Shown here one piece after another: positions 23,788 through 53,400 of a DNA stretch of 64,000 bases. Positions within the stretch are counted from its first letter, which is position 1. Each line of letters opens with the position of its first letter. This stretch comes from Plantago ovata. Lineage: Eukaryota > Streptophyta > Magnoliopsida > Lamiales > Plantaginaceae. A program made the translations under genes and the position numbers. Below the pieces are notes generated by a model. That model did no database searches, was not told where the DNA came from, and was given only the letters and a program-made list of their open reading frames with translations. Location: contig CM051455.1 of the NCBI GenBank assembly GCA_028274465.1, positions 48,771,351 to 48,835,350 on the forward strand. The letters are read 5' to 3'.

Positions 23788-25676
23788 CAGACAATAACTT
23801 ACACTCAATTTGTTAACAAAACAAAGTATGCAAAGAATGTTATAGATGACATGATAAAATACATTAAAACATGTGGAGAAGAGAAAAATATGAAATCAAA
23901 TCCTTTTTAACCAAACATAAAAATCTAAATCTGTCCAAGCACTGTTTCTTTAAAACAATTACGTTATGGTGCTTGAGGTGTTAAACTGTTTGTTTACTAT
24001 AAGATACATCGGTTAAACTTTAACAACTATTTACACTCGCTAGTTGTTCGTGACGAACTAAAGTGGAGAATGTAACTCCAACTCCATCACAAAAGATTCT
24101 TACTCATGTGCTCCATTATAAGTTGGCGTGGGCTAACCCATTTGACCTTAATTCGGTTTGACATTCGTGTCCGAGGATCTTGCGCATCCACTCACGCACA
24201 AGTTCATGGGTTTCATATATAAATTTGGCCAAGATATGCATTCAAATCATCTAGTTACAAAACTTGAACACCAAGTAGGAGTTAGTAGATTATAAACTAC
24301 AGACTACAATCTCACGCAACGTGGGATGAACCCACTACATAACCTACTACATAATTCTAACTATAATCCCTTATATTGTTATATATTCCTCACTAACTCT
24401 TACCCATTTTGCTATATATCTCCACATAAATAATTAAGCTATGATCTCCACACAAATATATCTCTCAAGGCATTATTTACTTCTCCTTTTCTTCATTATT
24501 TTCAAAAAAAAAAAAAAAAACGACGAGTGAACCAGACTCATCTGGATGGTTCCCTCGATACTGGGTTTAAGTTGGTATTCCCCTCTTATTATAGCATAGC
24601 AGCGGATTTCACGGTGTAAAACCGTAATGAAGAATGAGATATAATAACAGTGCTGCCACCACTAGCATCTAAGTTAACCTAATTGATCTATGCAAGAAAA
24701 ACATTAAGTATTGAACTATTAATAAAGACCAAAGGAGGAAAATGAGAATGAAAAATGAAAAGATTGAAAAACATAATTCAGCAAGGACGGGGATGAGACA
24801 ACGCAACACTAGGTGTACAGTAGTAAAGAACCTAATCAATGCCATTTATGTTGTTTGTTAGTACTAGTCTCGTCTACGTTACTAGCTGCTGAGGCTGAGC
24901 TATACTCCCCAGTGGCCAGTAGTATTGGGCTGTAGGTCTTATCATGCTTTTGCCATCGATCTCCCTCCTAAATTTATTGTACTATACCAACTTTTCCTTT
25001 CACTTTCACACAATGCTTTTGCTATTTCCAGCTAATATTAATGCTATTTTTGTTCCATCTGCAACTTCAAATTATTACTACTGTGCTTGCTAGCTAGCTA
25101 GCTAACGGATTTTTATCATAAAATCGCTACACCTGATAATATTAATAATAACGTTTCTACTATCTAAGCTTAATTATATGCAAAGAAGATAAAATCACGC
25201 AGAACCAGTTGAGTTCACTCTGTGTTAACAAATAGCTCATGTGGTCACTGACCTTCACTAATGGCTAGAGTTTGGAATTGGGATTTGGGGTGAATTTTGA
25301 TCGGATTTTGAATTGGCTTTGGACATGTATTTTGGGCTAAAAGTTCAAGATTCAGTAGTACAGTACTATTTTTGACATTGATGGTGATTTCCATTATTCT
25401 TAGATCGGCTTAAACTATTCTTAGATCGCCTTAAACGCAGTCCTTATTTGAACCATATAATTAAAGTGGTTAGGGATGGTAAATTGGTTAGAAAACCTAC
25501 CTTTGTCGGTTTTTCAGAAAATATCGGAAAGAAGCTTCTGAATGTTCTCATATCATATAGCCATATAGGAGTAAGCAATGAAGAGGAACCACCAATCTTC
25601 ATTGACATTGAGTTTAGCTAACTATGATATATCAAAGATGGGTTAAGTATAAAATTATAACCAAATATATCATGAT
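23788..25676. other. AT-rich spacer
   Basis: No supported gene. Contains a poly-A run near 24507-24521 and a block at 24412-24505 that resembles 13085-13190. Confidence 0.4.
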
Positions 25677-25748
25677 TCCGTTGTCGTCCAGCGGTTAGGA
25701 TATCTGGCTTTCACCCAGGCGACCCGGGTTCGATTCCCGGCAACGGAA
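25677..25748 (+). tRNA. trnE-UUC: tRNA-Glu (anticodon TTC)
   Basis: 72-nt cloverleaf. The acceptor stem TCCGTTG pairs with CAACGGA, with discriminator A. A-box-like TCGTCCAGCGGTTAGGA is present, the anticodon loop CTTTCAC gives TTC at 25710-25712, and the T arm is CCGGGTTCGATTCCCGG. A T-rich stretch, a Pol III terminator, follows at once. The sequence is the usual plant nuclear tRNA-Glu. The CCA is not encoded. Confidence 0.97.
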
Positions 25749-25869
25749 TACTTTTTATTTCTTTTGTTCTGTCTAAATCACGAAAAAAAAGAAAGATATA
25801 CATATATTTTTATTTCTATAAATCTTTGTTACCCATTGGTCAAATCTATTAAATTTGAAAATTTGAAAA

Positions 25870-26062
25870 TTCGTCAACGTCCACGGAGAACGAGCCTCTC
25901 GTCCTCCATGGATGCTCGTCCATGAAGGACTCCATGGATGCTCGTCCATGAAGGAAGCTCGTTCTTCTGAAACTCATCCATGGAGTCCTCCATGGATGCT
26001 CGTCCATGAAGGACTCCATGGATGAGTTTCAGAAGCTCATCCATGGCTGTTCGCTCTTCTTT
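25870..26062. repeat. Fold-back repeat cluster (CTCCATGGATG / CTCGTCCATGAAGG)
   Basis: GC-richer island in AT-rich DNA made of repeated CTCCATGGATGCTCGTCCA units in direct and inverted orientation, with a palindromic CCATGG at the centre of most units. The arms GAAACTCATCCATGGAGTCC and GGACTCCATGGATGAGTTTC are exact inverted copies. The 72-codon minus-strand frame across it merely reads the repeat. Confidence 0.75.
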
Positions 26063-26891
26063 TTCTACTTTACTATTATTGAGACTTGACATGCGAAATT
26101 ACAAAGATTAGGCTGTTTGCCACTTGTTTTTTGTAGCAGATTGCCACTTGTTGATTCACACAATAGGCATTAGGCAACATGAAACATACACAAACAAACA
26201 GGCACAAGAAGAAGCATCAGTCTAATTTTTGGACAATTAAGCACAAAAGCATTTCAACAAATTAGTGTGGTATGTATGACGATATAAGAACCCAAATGAT
26301 ATAGTAGGAGTATAAATTATACATTTCACAACAAAAAAAATGGAGCAAGAGCAGCCAACCCATGCCCCATTCACTTTTGCTTGAATGTAAGCAAAAGTGT
26401 ACGTCTCTTCCACCGAAAACTCAGCTGGGTTTGTGGTTAGTTTAACTTATCAATTTCTGAAACAAACACTTGTGTTCTATACAACAACCTCTCATTGTAC
26501 AATGCCATCATACCCCCAACTATATACAGCATACATCCTCCGTGCAAACCAGATAACATCCCACCCGCCAACTCATCCGAGTCCTCCTGTGAAGCTGTCA
26601 TTGGCCTGACAAAGCACCAGTTGACGTTCCTTTCATTCACCGATCTACAAAGTCGACCACTTTCCATGTTAACACACTCACACCTCCATCTAAGTAGTTT
26701 TGCTCCAACGAAAGCTGGACAGAGTGGTTAGAGACCTCAATAGAGCCAACAGAGATCAATAAAGTAACAAAAACACCCTTTTTGTTTCCCACGAGGGTCG
26801 ACCAACTGCTGTTTCCGGTGCAACTGCTTGAAACTTGTAAACCATGTTGTCAGACTCTCTCCTAGTAAATAACTTTATGTTCCTTGGTCAA
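26063..26891. other. Spacer and SPIRRIG 3' UTR
   Basis: Downstream flank of the minus-strand SPIRRIG gene. The last 300-500 bases before the stop codon are probably its 3' UTR. No separate gene is supported. Confidence 0.4.
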
Positions 26892-44092
<17,201 letters not shown>

Positions 44093-44680
44093 AAAAGTTT
44101 AGATATCTCCACAACAACAACAACAGAGATACAGTAGATTGTAAGGAACGGCAGCTCTCTCATCCGAGAGCCAACAACGGCACCGTTTCCTTAGCAGCCA
44201 CCACGATCAGATCCGACGATATCCAAACCCTTTCTATCTTTGTTTTTTCAGCTCATTCCCCAGATGAATTAATAAAATAAAATAAAATAATTGAAAATTT
44301 CAAATGCGAACAATGAGAGGCGAAATTCGGGAAATGAGAAAGGGCAAGATCTGTGTGATTGTACGTGAATCTGTTCCAATCCGATTCTGACAAAAGTCTT
44401 ATGATCTATATATCAAATTATCAATCCATTTGAAAAAAAAGGATAATCTAATATATATATAGAGCCAGGGACAAAGTTTTGCCTTAATTAGAAGGTCGAG
44501 ACACGAGGCGATGTCGTTTCGATTGGATTTTGCCCTAGAAAAATGGAAGCAGTGAGAAAAGGCTTGGAGCAGAGAAGAAATGAAGATGATGATGAGGAAG
44601 AAGAAGAAGAAATTTTGCAGCAGCGATTTTTCTAATTTTCTCTCTCTAGGATTTTTTTGTCTTTTTTTTTCTTCAGACGG
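44093..44680 (-). promoter_or_regulatory. SPI 5' UTR and promoter region
   Basis: Sequence immediately upstream of the SPI start, including a GATGAAGAA-type microsatellite at about 44580-44615 and CT-rich tracts typical of plant leaders. Extent inferred. Confidence 0.4.
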
Positions 44681-47600
44681 CCTTGTACGCGCCTTGTTTC
44701 TCGCTCTAACAATCTATATATTCTAATAATTTCTCTTTTTCTTTTGTTTTTTTTCTCTCTCTCTTGAGAATTGAAAATTGTGGTTGCTTAAACCCTTGAT
44801 TCTTTCGTTTTGCTTGTTGCTACACAGATCGATATGCCACCTCGGCGTATAGGCCCCACCCTGGTTTCGTTCCCACAACGTGAAGGCCTGTATGTCGTCA
44901 CCACTCTCTTTTTAGTTTAAAGTAGTCGAGTAATAAATAAAATTTGTTTTACATGTTGAACTTCATAAATGGCAAAATGTTATATATGTCGGGTTCAGAA
45001 ATAAGCAATTTTCAATAATTTCATTTTGCCCATGTAGAAATAGAGAATGTTATTCTCCTCTATCCCATTAAAAGGAAAGAAATAGATAAAAACGCCCAAA
45101 AATATTACTTCCAAACTAATAAGTTCGTTGATTGATCTCTCCACTATTATACTTTGGAGATCATGCCCATTGAAGTGAATTTTTAGTTACATAAATAGAT
45201 AAAACAACATTTGTATGTTTTAAATTTAATATATTCAACACATAAAAATATTTATTCGTATTCCATGACTACAAAGTTATATTCCATATAACTTATCAAA
45301 AAAAATAAAAAATATTTCCTACGTAATTACTTTATAGTTGACCTTTTCGAGTTGTTTTTGTCACAAATTACTTTAAATTACATTGAAAAATATATAAATA
45401 ATATTATATATATCATTAAAGTACTTTAAGTATACTTTCACAACATTTTTATATATTTGTTTACATTATTAATCAAAAGAAATTCATTGTTAAATTGGTT
45501 TCAAAAAATTAATAAAAGTAATGGGTGAGGAACTAATTATAACTTATTTCAAAACTATAAAATAAAGTTTGAACAACACTAAATATCATTATAATCGACA
45601 AAATTGAATTTTATATCACAACGTTTAAGAAACTAACATATTTGATTTAATTTATTAAGAGGTTAATATCAAAATTATTAAGGAGAAGTATATTTTTTAG
45701 TGTTTGCAACAACTTATAAGTCAGCAGGTTCTCGTAAATTAAACTAGATAAGTTAAAACTAGAGAAGTTGGGTTAGATCTCCTTAATGAGTTTCTCCTTA
45801 AATTAAGCTCGATCTTAGTTACTGTATTTTTGTCCAAACGTTGAATTTGAAAACACTACTTCTATAACTTCTCTAACATTTTAAGTAGTTTTTACAACTT
45901 TACCAAGTTAATTATCATTACATTAATCTGCTTATTTTAAATTAAAATTATTGCAAACACCCCTAAAACCTTTGTCATAGTGACATATATTTTTTTCCTT
46001 TTATGGGATGCTTACAAAGAATAGAGTAAAATATTTTTTATTTTATGATATTGTGAAATGTTGAATTTGTTGTTGTGTGGTCAAAATTGTTTTTTTTCTT
46101 TTTTCGAAATAACATTCCAAAGGTATAAATGTGAAAATTTTCTTTCGTCATTTTATTCAAGCTAACTATATATTATAATAGGTAACTTTATACTGTTGTA
46201 TATATATTTTCAGTATATATCAATAATATTGACCAAAAAAAGTTACAAAATAAAATAAAGTAAGTTGGTTTAGATTTGAGTTCCAGTCAAGATTTACTAA
46301 CTATTAGAGGGGGTGACCTTTACAAAAGCATTACGATCGAGGCATGTGAGGCTCCTTTAATTGTTTATTGATACAATTAAATTACAATACTACTCTTTTC
46401 TTTTCCTTTTTTCTATTAATAATAGCTAGATTTTCAGCATCACATTATACTGTTTATTAGCTTTGCCTGTGCGCACTAGTCCTACTATGGTTTCTCACCT
46501 TTTTCTTGTGAATTTTTCTTTTCTTTAGGCTGATCTATCTCCAAGCTCATATGAAATGTAAGTAGTAATAAAATGACCTAGGATTTACAGGTGAGATGTG
46601 CAAAATTATTTATATATATGACTAATATGAGGCTAGTTTATATTAAAGGAGGAAGGCGAGATCTTAAAATATCAAAAATATTACTACATATGAAAACAAT
46701 TGTGCCCCTATGCCACCCAATGGGTGCACCATGTATATATCCATTATCGAATGGTTTTTATGAAAACTCCAATTAAGTTGGTTTATATATATATATCCAT
46801 GAGTACTTATAATTATAATAATGACTTCTAAAAAACGGTGCAACAATCGAAAATGAAATTAAGAAAATATATATATTTTATAAATAAATAAAATATAAAT
46901 AAAATTAAATTTTATAATACTAGTATATTGACACGCGGTACCCGACCGCGTGATAAATGTAATCGAATTTTAAAAGTCGATTTGTAAAATATTTTTCACA
47001 AAAATCAGTTCACGTGACCTTTCCTCTATTGAGAAACAACTAAGTTTACTCGATCAATTTCATATGTTGATAGGATGAGTATATTGAAATTTTATTAATT
47101 TGTTAGTATATTGGTTTGTAAGTTACTGCTAATTTTATATATTTTTCAATTAAATAATTTTAATTAGTAAAAATTAATTAAGTAGTGGGATAAAACTACT
47201 CTAATAACTACTTCTAAACATTTAAATATTTAAATTAGTATATAGTAGAGATTATTAATTATCTCACCAAGAAAAATTGGAACGTTTCACAGCTAGTAAT
47301 GGATGAAGAAGAGTCCCGTCGTCACTCGCCACCCATGTAGTAAGCCAACGGGGCAACGATCTGGTCAACCTTCTTTCCACTTATGTTTTCCACACTTTTG
47401 TACATGTTCACTTGTTCAGCTGCATTGTAGTAGTAAATGACTAATGAGTAATGAGATATCTGGTCAATCTTGGAACATGGAAACAAATGTGCCTTTCTTT
47501 ATCAACAAGCAATACACTACTATTATGAATGGGGATATTAGGTAAGAACCCGTCTAAGCAGAAGAAACTGCAATATTGTCAACTATGGTGGTGTAGCTTG

Positions 47601-47869
47601 CACTTCACACCCACGCACGCCCAGCTTGTCGTGTACTAATGGTTAATTAAGGGAGCCATTTAAACATGTCCAGTTTTGCTAATTACCGCTCAGTGGTTTA
47701 TCTCAAAAGTCCTTTTCAAATTTATGGCATTTATTACAGATCTAAAGTTTACAAGTCAAAAGTGATTAGATTTTGATATGGGTACTAATTCAACCCTCTT
47801 TCTTTTTCGCACTTTGAATTCGGTAGTTATGTTATGTTAGCAACGTTTTCTATTCTCGGGTCAACTTTG
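44681..47869. other. AT-rich spacer
   Basis: Long AT-rich stretch with no supported gene. Contains a perfect 8-bp-arm hairpin, CACGCGGT and ACCGCGTG with a 5-nt loop, at 46932-46952. Confidence 0.4.
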
Positions 47870-48150
47870 TACCGATAACATGAAAATACTACTTATTGTA
47901 CCGATAACATGAAAATACTACTTATTGTACCGATGACATGAAAATACTACTTATTGTACGGATTAAAAACATACTAGTGTTAGTAGGTATTTCTATTCTC
48001 AGGTCAACTTCGTAGTGATAACATAAAAATACTACTTATTGTACCGATAACATGAAAATACTACTTATTGTACGGATTAAAAACATACTAGTAGAAACTA
48101 AAACTACCATGATAACATGAAAATACTACTTATTACATAAAAATACTACT
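47870..48150 (+). repeat. 29-bp minisatellite
   Basis: Imperfect array of the 29-bp unit ACCGATAACATGAAAATACT + ACTTATTGT. Three tandem copies at about 47871-47957 are followed by a partly duplicated higher-order block containing TACGGATTAAAAACATACTA, with more units to about 48150. Confidence 0.85.
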
Positions 48151-49060
48151 CATTTTCGTTAATGCCTAAAAATTCACGTGTTTCATTGTACGGATGTATT
48201 ATTTTTTGTAAAGTTATCATGTATTTTATTTATAAAGTTACTATCTATTCCGATTTTAAATTATGTTGTGAATATTTCATTTAAGTATCAAAGTTTAAAT
48301 TTGAAATAACATTGGTATATAATTTTAAAACATAAAATCGAAGATCAACTTTTAAATAGGAAAAATAAAATGCAAATGTAAAAGAAAAGTAAAAAAAACG
48401 GAGATGAAAAATCTAAAAGAAAAGAAAATAAAACTAAAGAATAAGTGAAATTGAGTGATATAAATGAAAATGAAAAGATAAAAAGTTATAAAAAGATGAT
48501 AAAAAAATAGAAAAAGAAAATAAAAAACAATAAAACTCAACAGAACCGGTGACAATAAACCCAACAGCACACTGCTGAAGAAGGTCTAACAACATTGCTG
48601 CCACAAAGAAAGAAGCTAACATTTTCAACACCTAAACACCTAATCGCCCAAAAACAATAGCCAATTTTGTCTGCTTAATTGTACTTCTAAAGTTCATTTA
48701 AAAGAGACTCGGATCAAGTCAGAAAAACTAAGAAGTCTCAGTTATGAATAAGACTTAGTTTGGAGCTAGATTCAGGATGTTGGAACTCTCTCAAGTGCCT
48801 AATGCTATGAATAAAAGTGCTAGGAAAGAAAACCATGAGAGTGACACCTTGGTCCGTTATTTATCAACTATTACTTGCTTAGGGGATGGGGCAGGTGAAA
48901 ACCATTGCCCTAACTATGCCTCAGAAATACCTAGTATGAGATATTTATTGTAATACAAGCGATACATTAATTTTGTGGATGATGTTTCAATAATTAATAA
49001 TTTGCCAGTAGTATATTTGAGACTTGTATTAACTATATACTGTTGACTCATGTGTTCCAT
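48151..49060. other. AT-rich spacer
   Basis: No supported gene. A 150-bp purine-rich, low-complexity tract at about 48360-48540 generates a spurious minus-strand frame rich in Phe and Ile. Confidence 0.4.
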
Positions 49061-49089
49061 GCATACGTTTTTACTGATTTTTTTGGGGA

Positions 49090-50345
49090 CTTGATGGAAC
49101 TTGAGAGTAGATAGCTTGGGAAGCTGAAGATACAAATAAGGCCAAATATGTAACGACCCGACCCACTAACGGGCCGACACCCAACCCAACGGGCCGGCAA
49201 GGTTACTCATGGGCGCTCTCGGGGGTGATATGCTGGCCCCACAAACCAACACGGGTTCTAATCGGCGCATTTTTCCCTTACTCGTGCGCGCACCGGGAAC
49301 TTCCCAGTGGGTCACCAATCCTAGAATTGTTCCAGAGGAAGCACGTTTAACTCTGAAGTTCTTCTAGGTGGATTCCCGAAAAGAAAGGTACACCTTGTTG
49401 GTATGAGTAGCGTTTTCAACCCTTTTAAACCTCTGAAATTTGGGGCGTTAGAAAATACTTATCACACTACTCTTTATGGGATGCTACTTGTAAACATAAT
49501 GATATAACTGGTTTTGGAAGATTCTGGCACGACACATGAAATTATTTTATACTTTGATGGGATGGAATTTAGTTAATGGTGAAAATGTTAGCTTTTGGTA
49601 TGATGTTTGGCTCCCGCATAAATGTTTGGCGGATCTTGTTCCTTTTGCCCCACCTCACAATATCAAAGTTGCGGATTTTATTAATAACCAAAAGTGGAAT
49701 ATTGATTTATTGTTGACCGTGTTACTTGTTGAGTTAGTAACATAAATAATAACTTTACCATTGCCTCACTCTCCTTGCAATGATAAGATTATTTGGCCGC
49801 ATACTACCTCTTGTCTTTTTGCCTCGAAGATTGCATGTCAGCTAATCTTAAAAAATATAATGCTTCTAAACTGGTCGTGGTATAAGTTATGACAGCCGAA
49901 CACATTTCCTAAGATTAGGCATTTTACTTGGATAGTCTTGCATCACAAGTTGCGTACCTATATATTCATATTTGCATTATCTGACTATAGTAACTTCAGG
50001 ATTGTGCCCATTGTGTCATAATGAAGAGGAAACCACTTCACACTTGTTTTTCAGATGTCTTTTTATTTTACAACCGATGTTTTTTTTCTTTTCTTCTAGC
50101 TGAGGCTGGTTGTCAATTGCAATCTATGATGCATGTTGTTTCTTAATTGCCACTAAACTCGCACACCCAATTGGCAATCATGCATTCATCTCTGTTGGAT
50201 TATTTGGATGCTGCGTAATCAGTTTGTGTTTAGAAAGATTCCTCCTATTAATACTTTTCTTCTCAAGTAATGTTTTTTTAACTCGCAAAGAGGAGTTAAG
50301 GTTGCGCCCTGTACGCAAGAATCTAATTATTGTCTCTTGGCACTA
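49090..50345 (+). mobile_element. LINE ORF2 fragment, interrupted
   Basis: Decayed plant LINE C-terminal region. A KAKY end at about 49134-49148 is split from the rest by a solo LTR (49149-49452). After it come frames with FYTLMGWNLVNGENVSFWYD then VWLPHKCL (49536-49745), and then, in shifted frames, IIWPHTTSCLFASKIACQL and NTFPKIRHFTWIVLHHKLRT, the zf-RVT module. Several frameshifts and stops; not functional. Confidence 0.75.
49149..49452 (-). mobile_element. Cassandra-type TRIM solo LTR with 5S rRNA-like core
   Basis: 304 bp, starting TGTAACGACCC and ending GGGCGTTAGA, flanked by a 5-bp target duplication AAATA (49144-49148 and 49453-49457). Read on the minus strand, the middle resembles plant 5S rRNA: AGAACTTCAGAGTTAAACGT, then GCTT, then CTAGGATTGGTGACCCACTG, then GGAAGTTCCCG. 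Cassandra retrotransposons are known for 5S-derived sequence with Pol III promoter boxes in their LTRs. No internal domain or second LTR, so this is a solo LTR. It sits inside a LINE. Confidence 0.85.
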
Positions 50346-51838
50346 ATAGTTCTACTTTCGTCTGAACTTCGACATGTATTTTACGGTGTGTCAGTAATAT
50401 GTTATGTTTGCGTTTGACGCTTATGGAAGTAATGAAGTTCAGTTTCAGTCTAAAAAAACAACAATGTCATTTGTCTTGTGCATCGATTGAGCCCAAGATG
50501 TTAATGTCGGCACTATGACTATGCGGGTCTTTTATGGCACCATGATGGTGGGAATGATGATAATACATGTCAACCTATATGTGAACGGAGGAAACTTGTG
50601 GTAAACCTATATGTGCTCGATGAAGTCAAGTGAGGGCTAAGCACTCTCTAAAAGTCTCAATGGTATCAGCTGGTGATGTAACATTGTATAAATAGGTTTT
50701 ATTGCGTGATAAGGAGGTGATCTTATGCCACTTGGCCAATTTTTTTTATTTTTTTTACTTCGTTAACCTGAGCTGTTGCATGAATTAATTGTATCAAGAG
50801 GATTGAGATGGTTTTATTTCATGAACATGAGATGCTAGCTAAATATGTTATGAGTTTTTATTTTTGAACAAGTCTAGGTGACATTTTCATGGATTTAGAT
50901 GTACAATATCAATTGGAGAAAACCATTGTGTTTGTGTATGTAATCTGCTGTTTATTTACCTCAACCTGCTCATGCTATTATTACTTTTAATTTAACAAAT
51001 CTCAAGCAGTACTAAGGTCTGAACATGAAACAATAATCGCATAATATCTTGAACCCGACCTAACATAACCAATACAAAATACAAATATGTAACTTTACCG
51101 GGTGACATTAGTTCTGTTTATTCACAATCATTCTCTTCCTCTCATTGCCTTCACCCCACCCCCCCCCCCCCCGGTTTTTAACAACGAGAAGTTTAACGTT
51201 TGAGAAGGATTGATTGTGGTACTCAATGCTTATATACCAAGTCATATTGTTTAACGTTTAAAATTAAAGCCCATATAACACAAGCGATATATAAGGCCTA
51301 TAATAAAACCTATTCGGTGCCTTTCATTTCGACTTCATAGTATATGGTACTTCCTTGGTTGTATCAAGAATTCATTCACAACTTACACTTCCAACAATTG
51401 AAGTATTTGATATTACATTGGTATAGTTTAGTTTGGACACTTTCAATAATCAATAACCGTACAACAAATCATCATTTCAACATTAATTTATTTTTAAACT
51501 GAAAAATTTTATGATATACAAAATGATCACAACCGAATATATACACGTAAAAGTGGCACAATTCGTTAAAATAGAAGATATATTATACCTTTAGATGTAA
51601 CTTCGATTCATAAATAAATGATAATGAGTTTGAGTCTGTCACACTAGGTACGGTTTACTTGATTTGTGTGGTATTTAAATTATTATTATCCTACAGTTTT
51701 CAAAAAGTACAAAAGAATGAAAAACATAAATTCAACATATTAAAATCAAAACTAAAAATAACACTGAACAATGAACATATAGCTTGTCAATTTGAAATTA
51801 ATCCCTTCTTTGTAATGTTTATTTTCCGCGGTTCATTA
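50346..51838. other. AT-rich spacer
   Basis: No supported gene. Contains a poly-C run at about 51158-51172. Confidence 0.4.
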
Positions 51839-52078
51839 TTTCATATAAAAAATAATTACTTAATTACATAGCCAAAGTTTAAACAATTTCCTGGAGAAAA
51901 TAAAAAAAAGAAGGTGCTAAGCCTAAACTATAAACCTCTTCTTCCCTCTCATCACTGGCCTGAACCAGAACCGGAATCAGACATGGAAGACTCGCTTCAA
52001 GTTCTCCGATTCGACGAAATTCCGTCGGCAGAAGAGTTTGCTTCTCAAATTGAGCCGAAAAATGTTCCGGCGGTGAGT
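51839..52078 (+). pseudogene. Copy of the JMJ31 leader and first exon
   Basis: Near-identical, same-orientation copy of 60919-61158: the last 140 bp upstream of the ATG, all 30 codons of exon 1 (MEDSLQVLRFDEIPSAEEFA...) and the GTGAGT donor. Identity stops just after the donor, with unrelated sequence following, so no exon 2 is available. Differences are a few bases in the leader. It could still supply a promoter or be a decoy transcript start, but cannot encode the enzyme. Confidence 0.9.
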
Positions 52079-53400
52079 CACATAAGATAAACATTTAATT
52101 AAAGAAGAGTATACTACACAGAACAACTCAAGTCACATAAGATAAATTCAAACAGATTTGAAGGTAATGTAAATACAACCACTCGTGCGCCTAACAAAAT
52201 CCATCAGTTACAGCACAATGGGATCCATCGAGGTGAACTTTGCTTGCAACATCATAATAGATAGATGAAAGACACAACAACATTCTAAGTAGGTTTAAAT
52301 TTAGTTGAGAACATAATTGTTTTCTGCAATTTTACGGACTTGGGTAAGTAAAGATGAATAGCTCCATGGGGATAACTGGAACCATTTTCAGTACTTGTAT
52401 GCTGGTTGCTGGGTTGGAAGCAGACCAAACCTCTTCTTCAGAAGAACTCTTTGCCTAGCGTACTTGTCATCAGGGGAGAAACGAGCTGCAATAGAGTAGA
52501 TAAGAAAAGATTCAATTCAATAGATGTTTGTGGTAAAATTTAAGGGAAAGATTGTAAAATTCCAAGACCAAAAGACCAGCAAGCAGAAGAATGTCTAACT
52601 TGGTGGCTGCCATACATGAACATAAACAACACGGCATATGAACCATTCATTCTTCTGTGGTTTCTGCCGTTTCAAAAGTAAAATTCTTCTGTGGTTTCTA
52701 TTCACAGGATATACTTTAGTTGTTGTTGGTTTCTCCTTAAATAAATTCAGTCGGTTCAATAAATGAAAACCTATTCTTGAATAGTTGCATAAGTGTTTCA
52801 GACACCAATGTGTTGCTTAACACAAACATCCGCACCTACTGATCTTCATCTTCCTAAGAGGACTAGACGAGGCTGCAGCTTATTACCATATTATCTTATT
52901 ATAGGTAATAAACAACTCCACCCTCCATCATGCTTGTTTCATAATATCAATCACGGGAACAGCAGAACGTTTTAAACAATTCTCTTTACGAGGAATCTCA
53001 TGATTTTTTTAGTCACTGGCAGCAACACAAAATATTATTCGTTACTGCCAAGAATTTCAGACTCCAGTACAAAACAAATAAATCACTAGTCGATTGATGA
53101 ATTTAGGTGTCCAATATTTAAGGTGGACGGATATGTCAAAACTTGGGATGGTGGATTGGTGGTGGGCAGTTAGTAGAAAGAGAAAGCTTTTGGAAAGATT
53201 AGGCCTAACCTTCGGTACAAGCACACTACCTTTTGAGTAGGAGGCAACTAGTATAAATACAAGACTGTGATGATTTTCAATATACGGTGTCCAACTGATA
53301 AGACTGCCTAATACAAGTTCTGTCTATAGTCGATTGATGACTTGATATTACGTGAACAAAAGTTAATGACACCATACTTGCGGTTCACCCCTCCTAGATG
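52079..53400. other. Rearranged spacer between copied segments
   Basis: Contains a short direct repeat, AGTCACATAAGATAAA, at about 52075 and 52131, and a possible terminal exon at about 52388-52486 (described separately). Otherwise nothing recognised. Confidence 0.35.
52388..52486 (-). pseudogene. Possible terminal-exon fragment of an unidentified gene
   Basis: After an acceptor TATTGCAG, the minus strand reads [20 protein letters not shown] then [12 protein letters not shown] and a TGA stop. The composition is basic and protein-like with good codon sense, and looks like a conserved C terminus, but I do not recognise the family. No upstream exon was found within the next kilobase, so it is probably another displaced gene fragment. 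Confidence 0.35.

Noticed and set aside
25874..26092. 72-codon minus-strand protein with repeated HGVLHGRASMED
   Set aside because: It is a translation of the CCATGG fold-back repeat, with no homology or plausible expression signals.
47870..48150. CRISPR-like array
   Set aside because: The 29-bp units are directly adjacent without unique spacers, and the host is a plant; it is a minisatellite.
48352..48631. Phe/Ile-rich minus-strand frames resembling membrane proteins
   Set aside because: They arise from a low-complexity purine-rich tract; no start context or homology.
49149..49452. Functional 5S rRNA gene
   Set aside because: The 5S-like part is diverged and lacks an intact 5' region; the TG...GA ends and target duplication show a Cassandra LTR.
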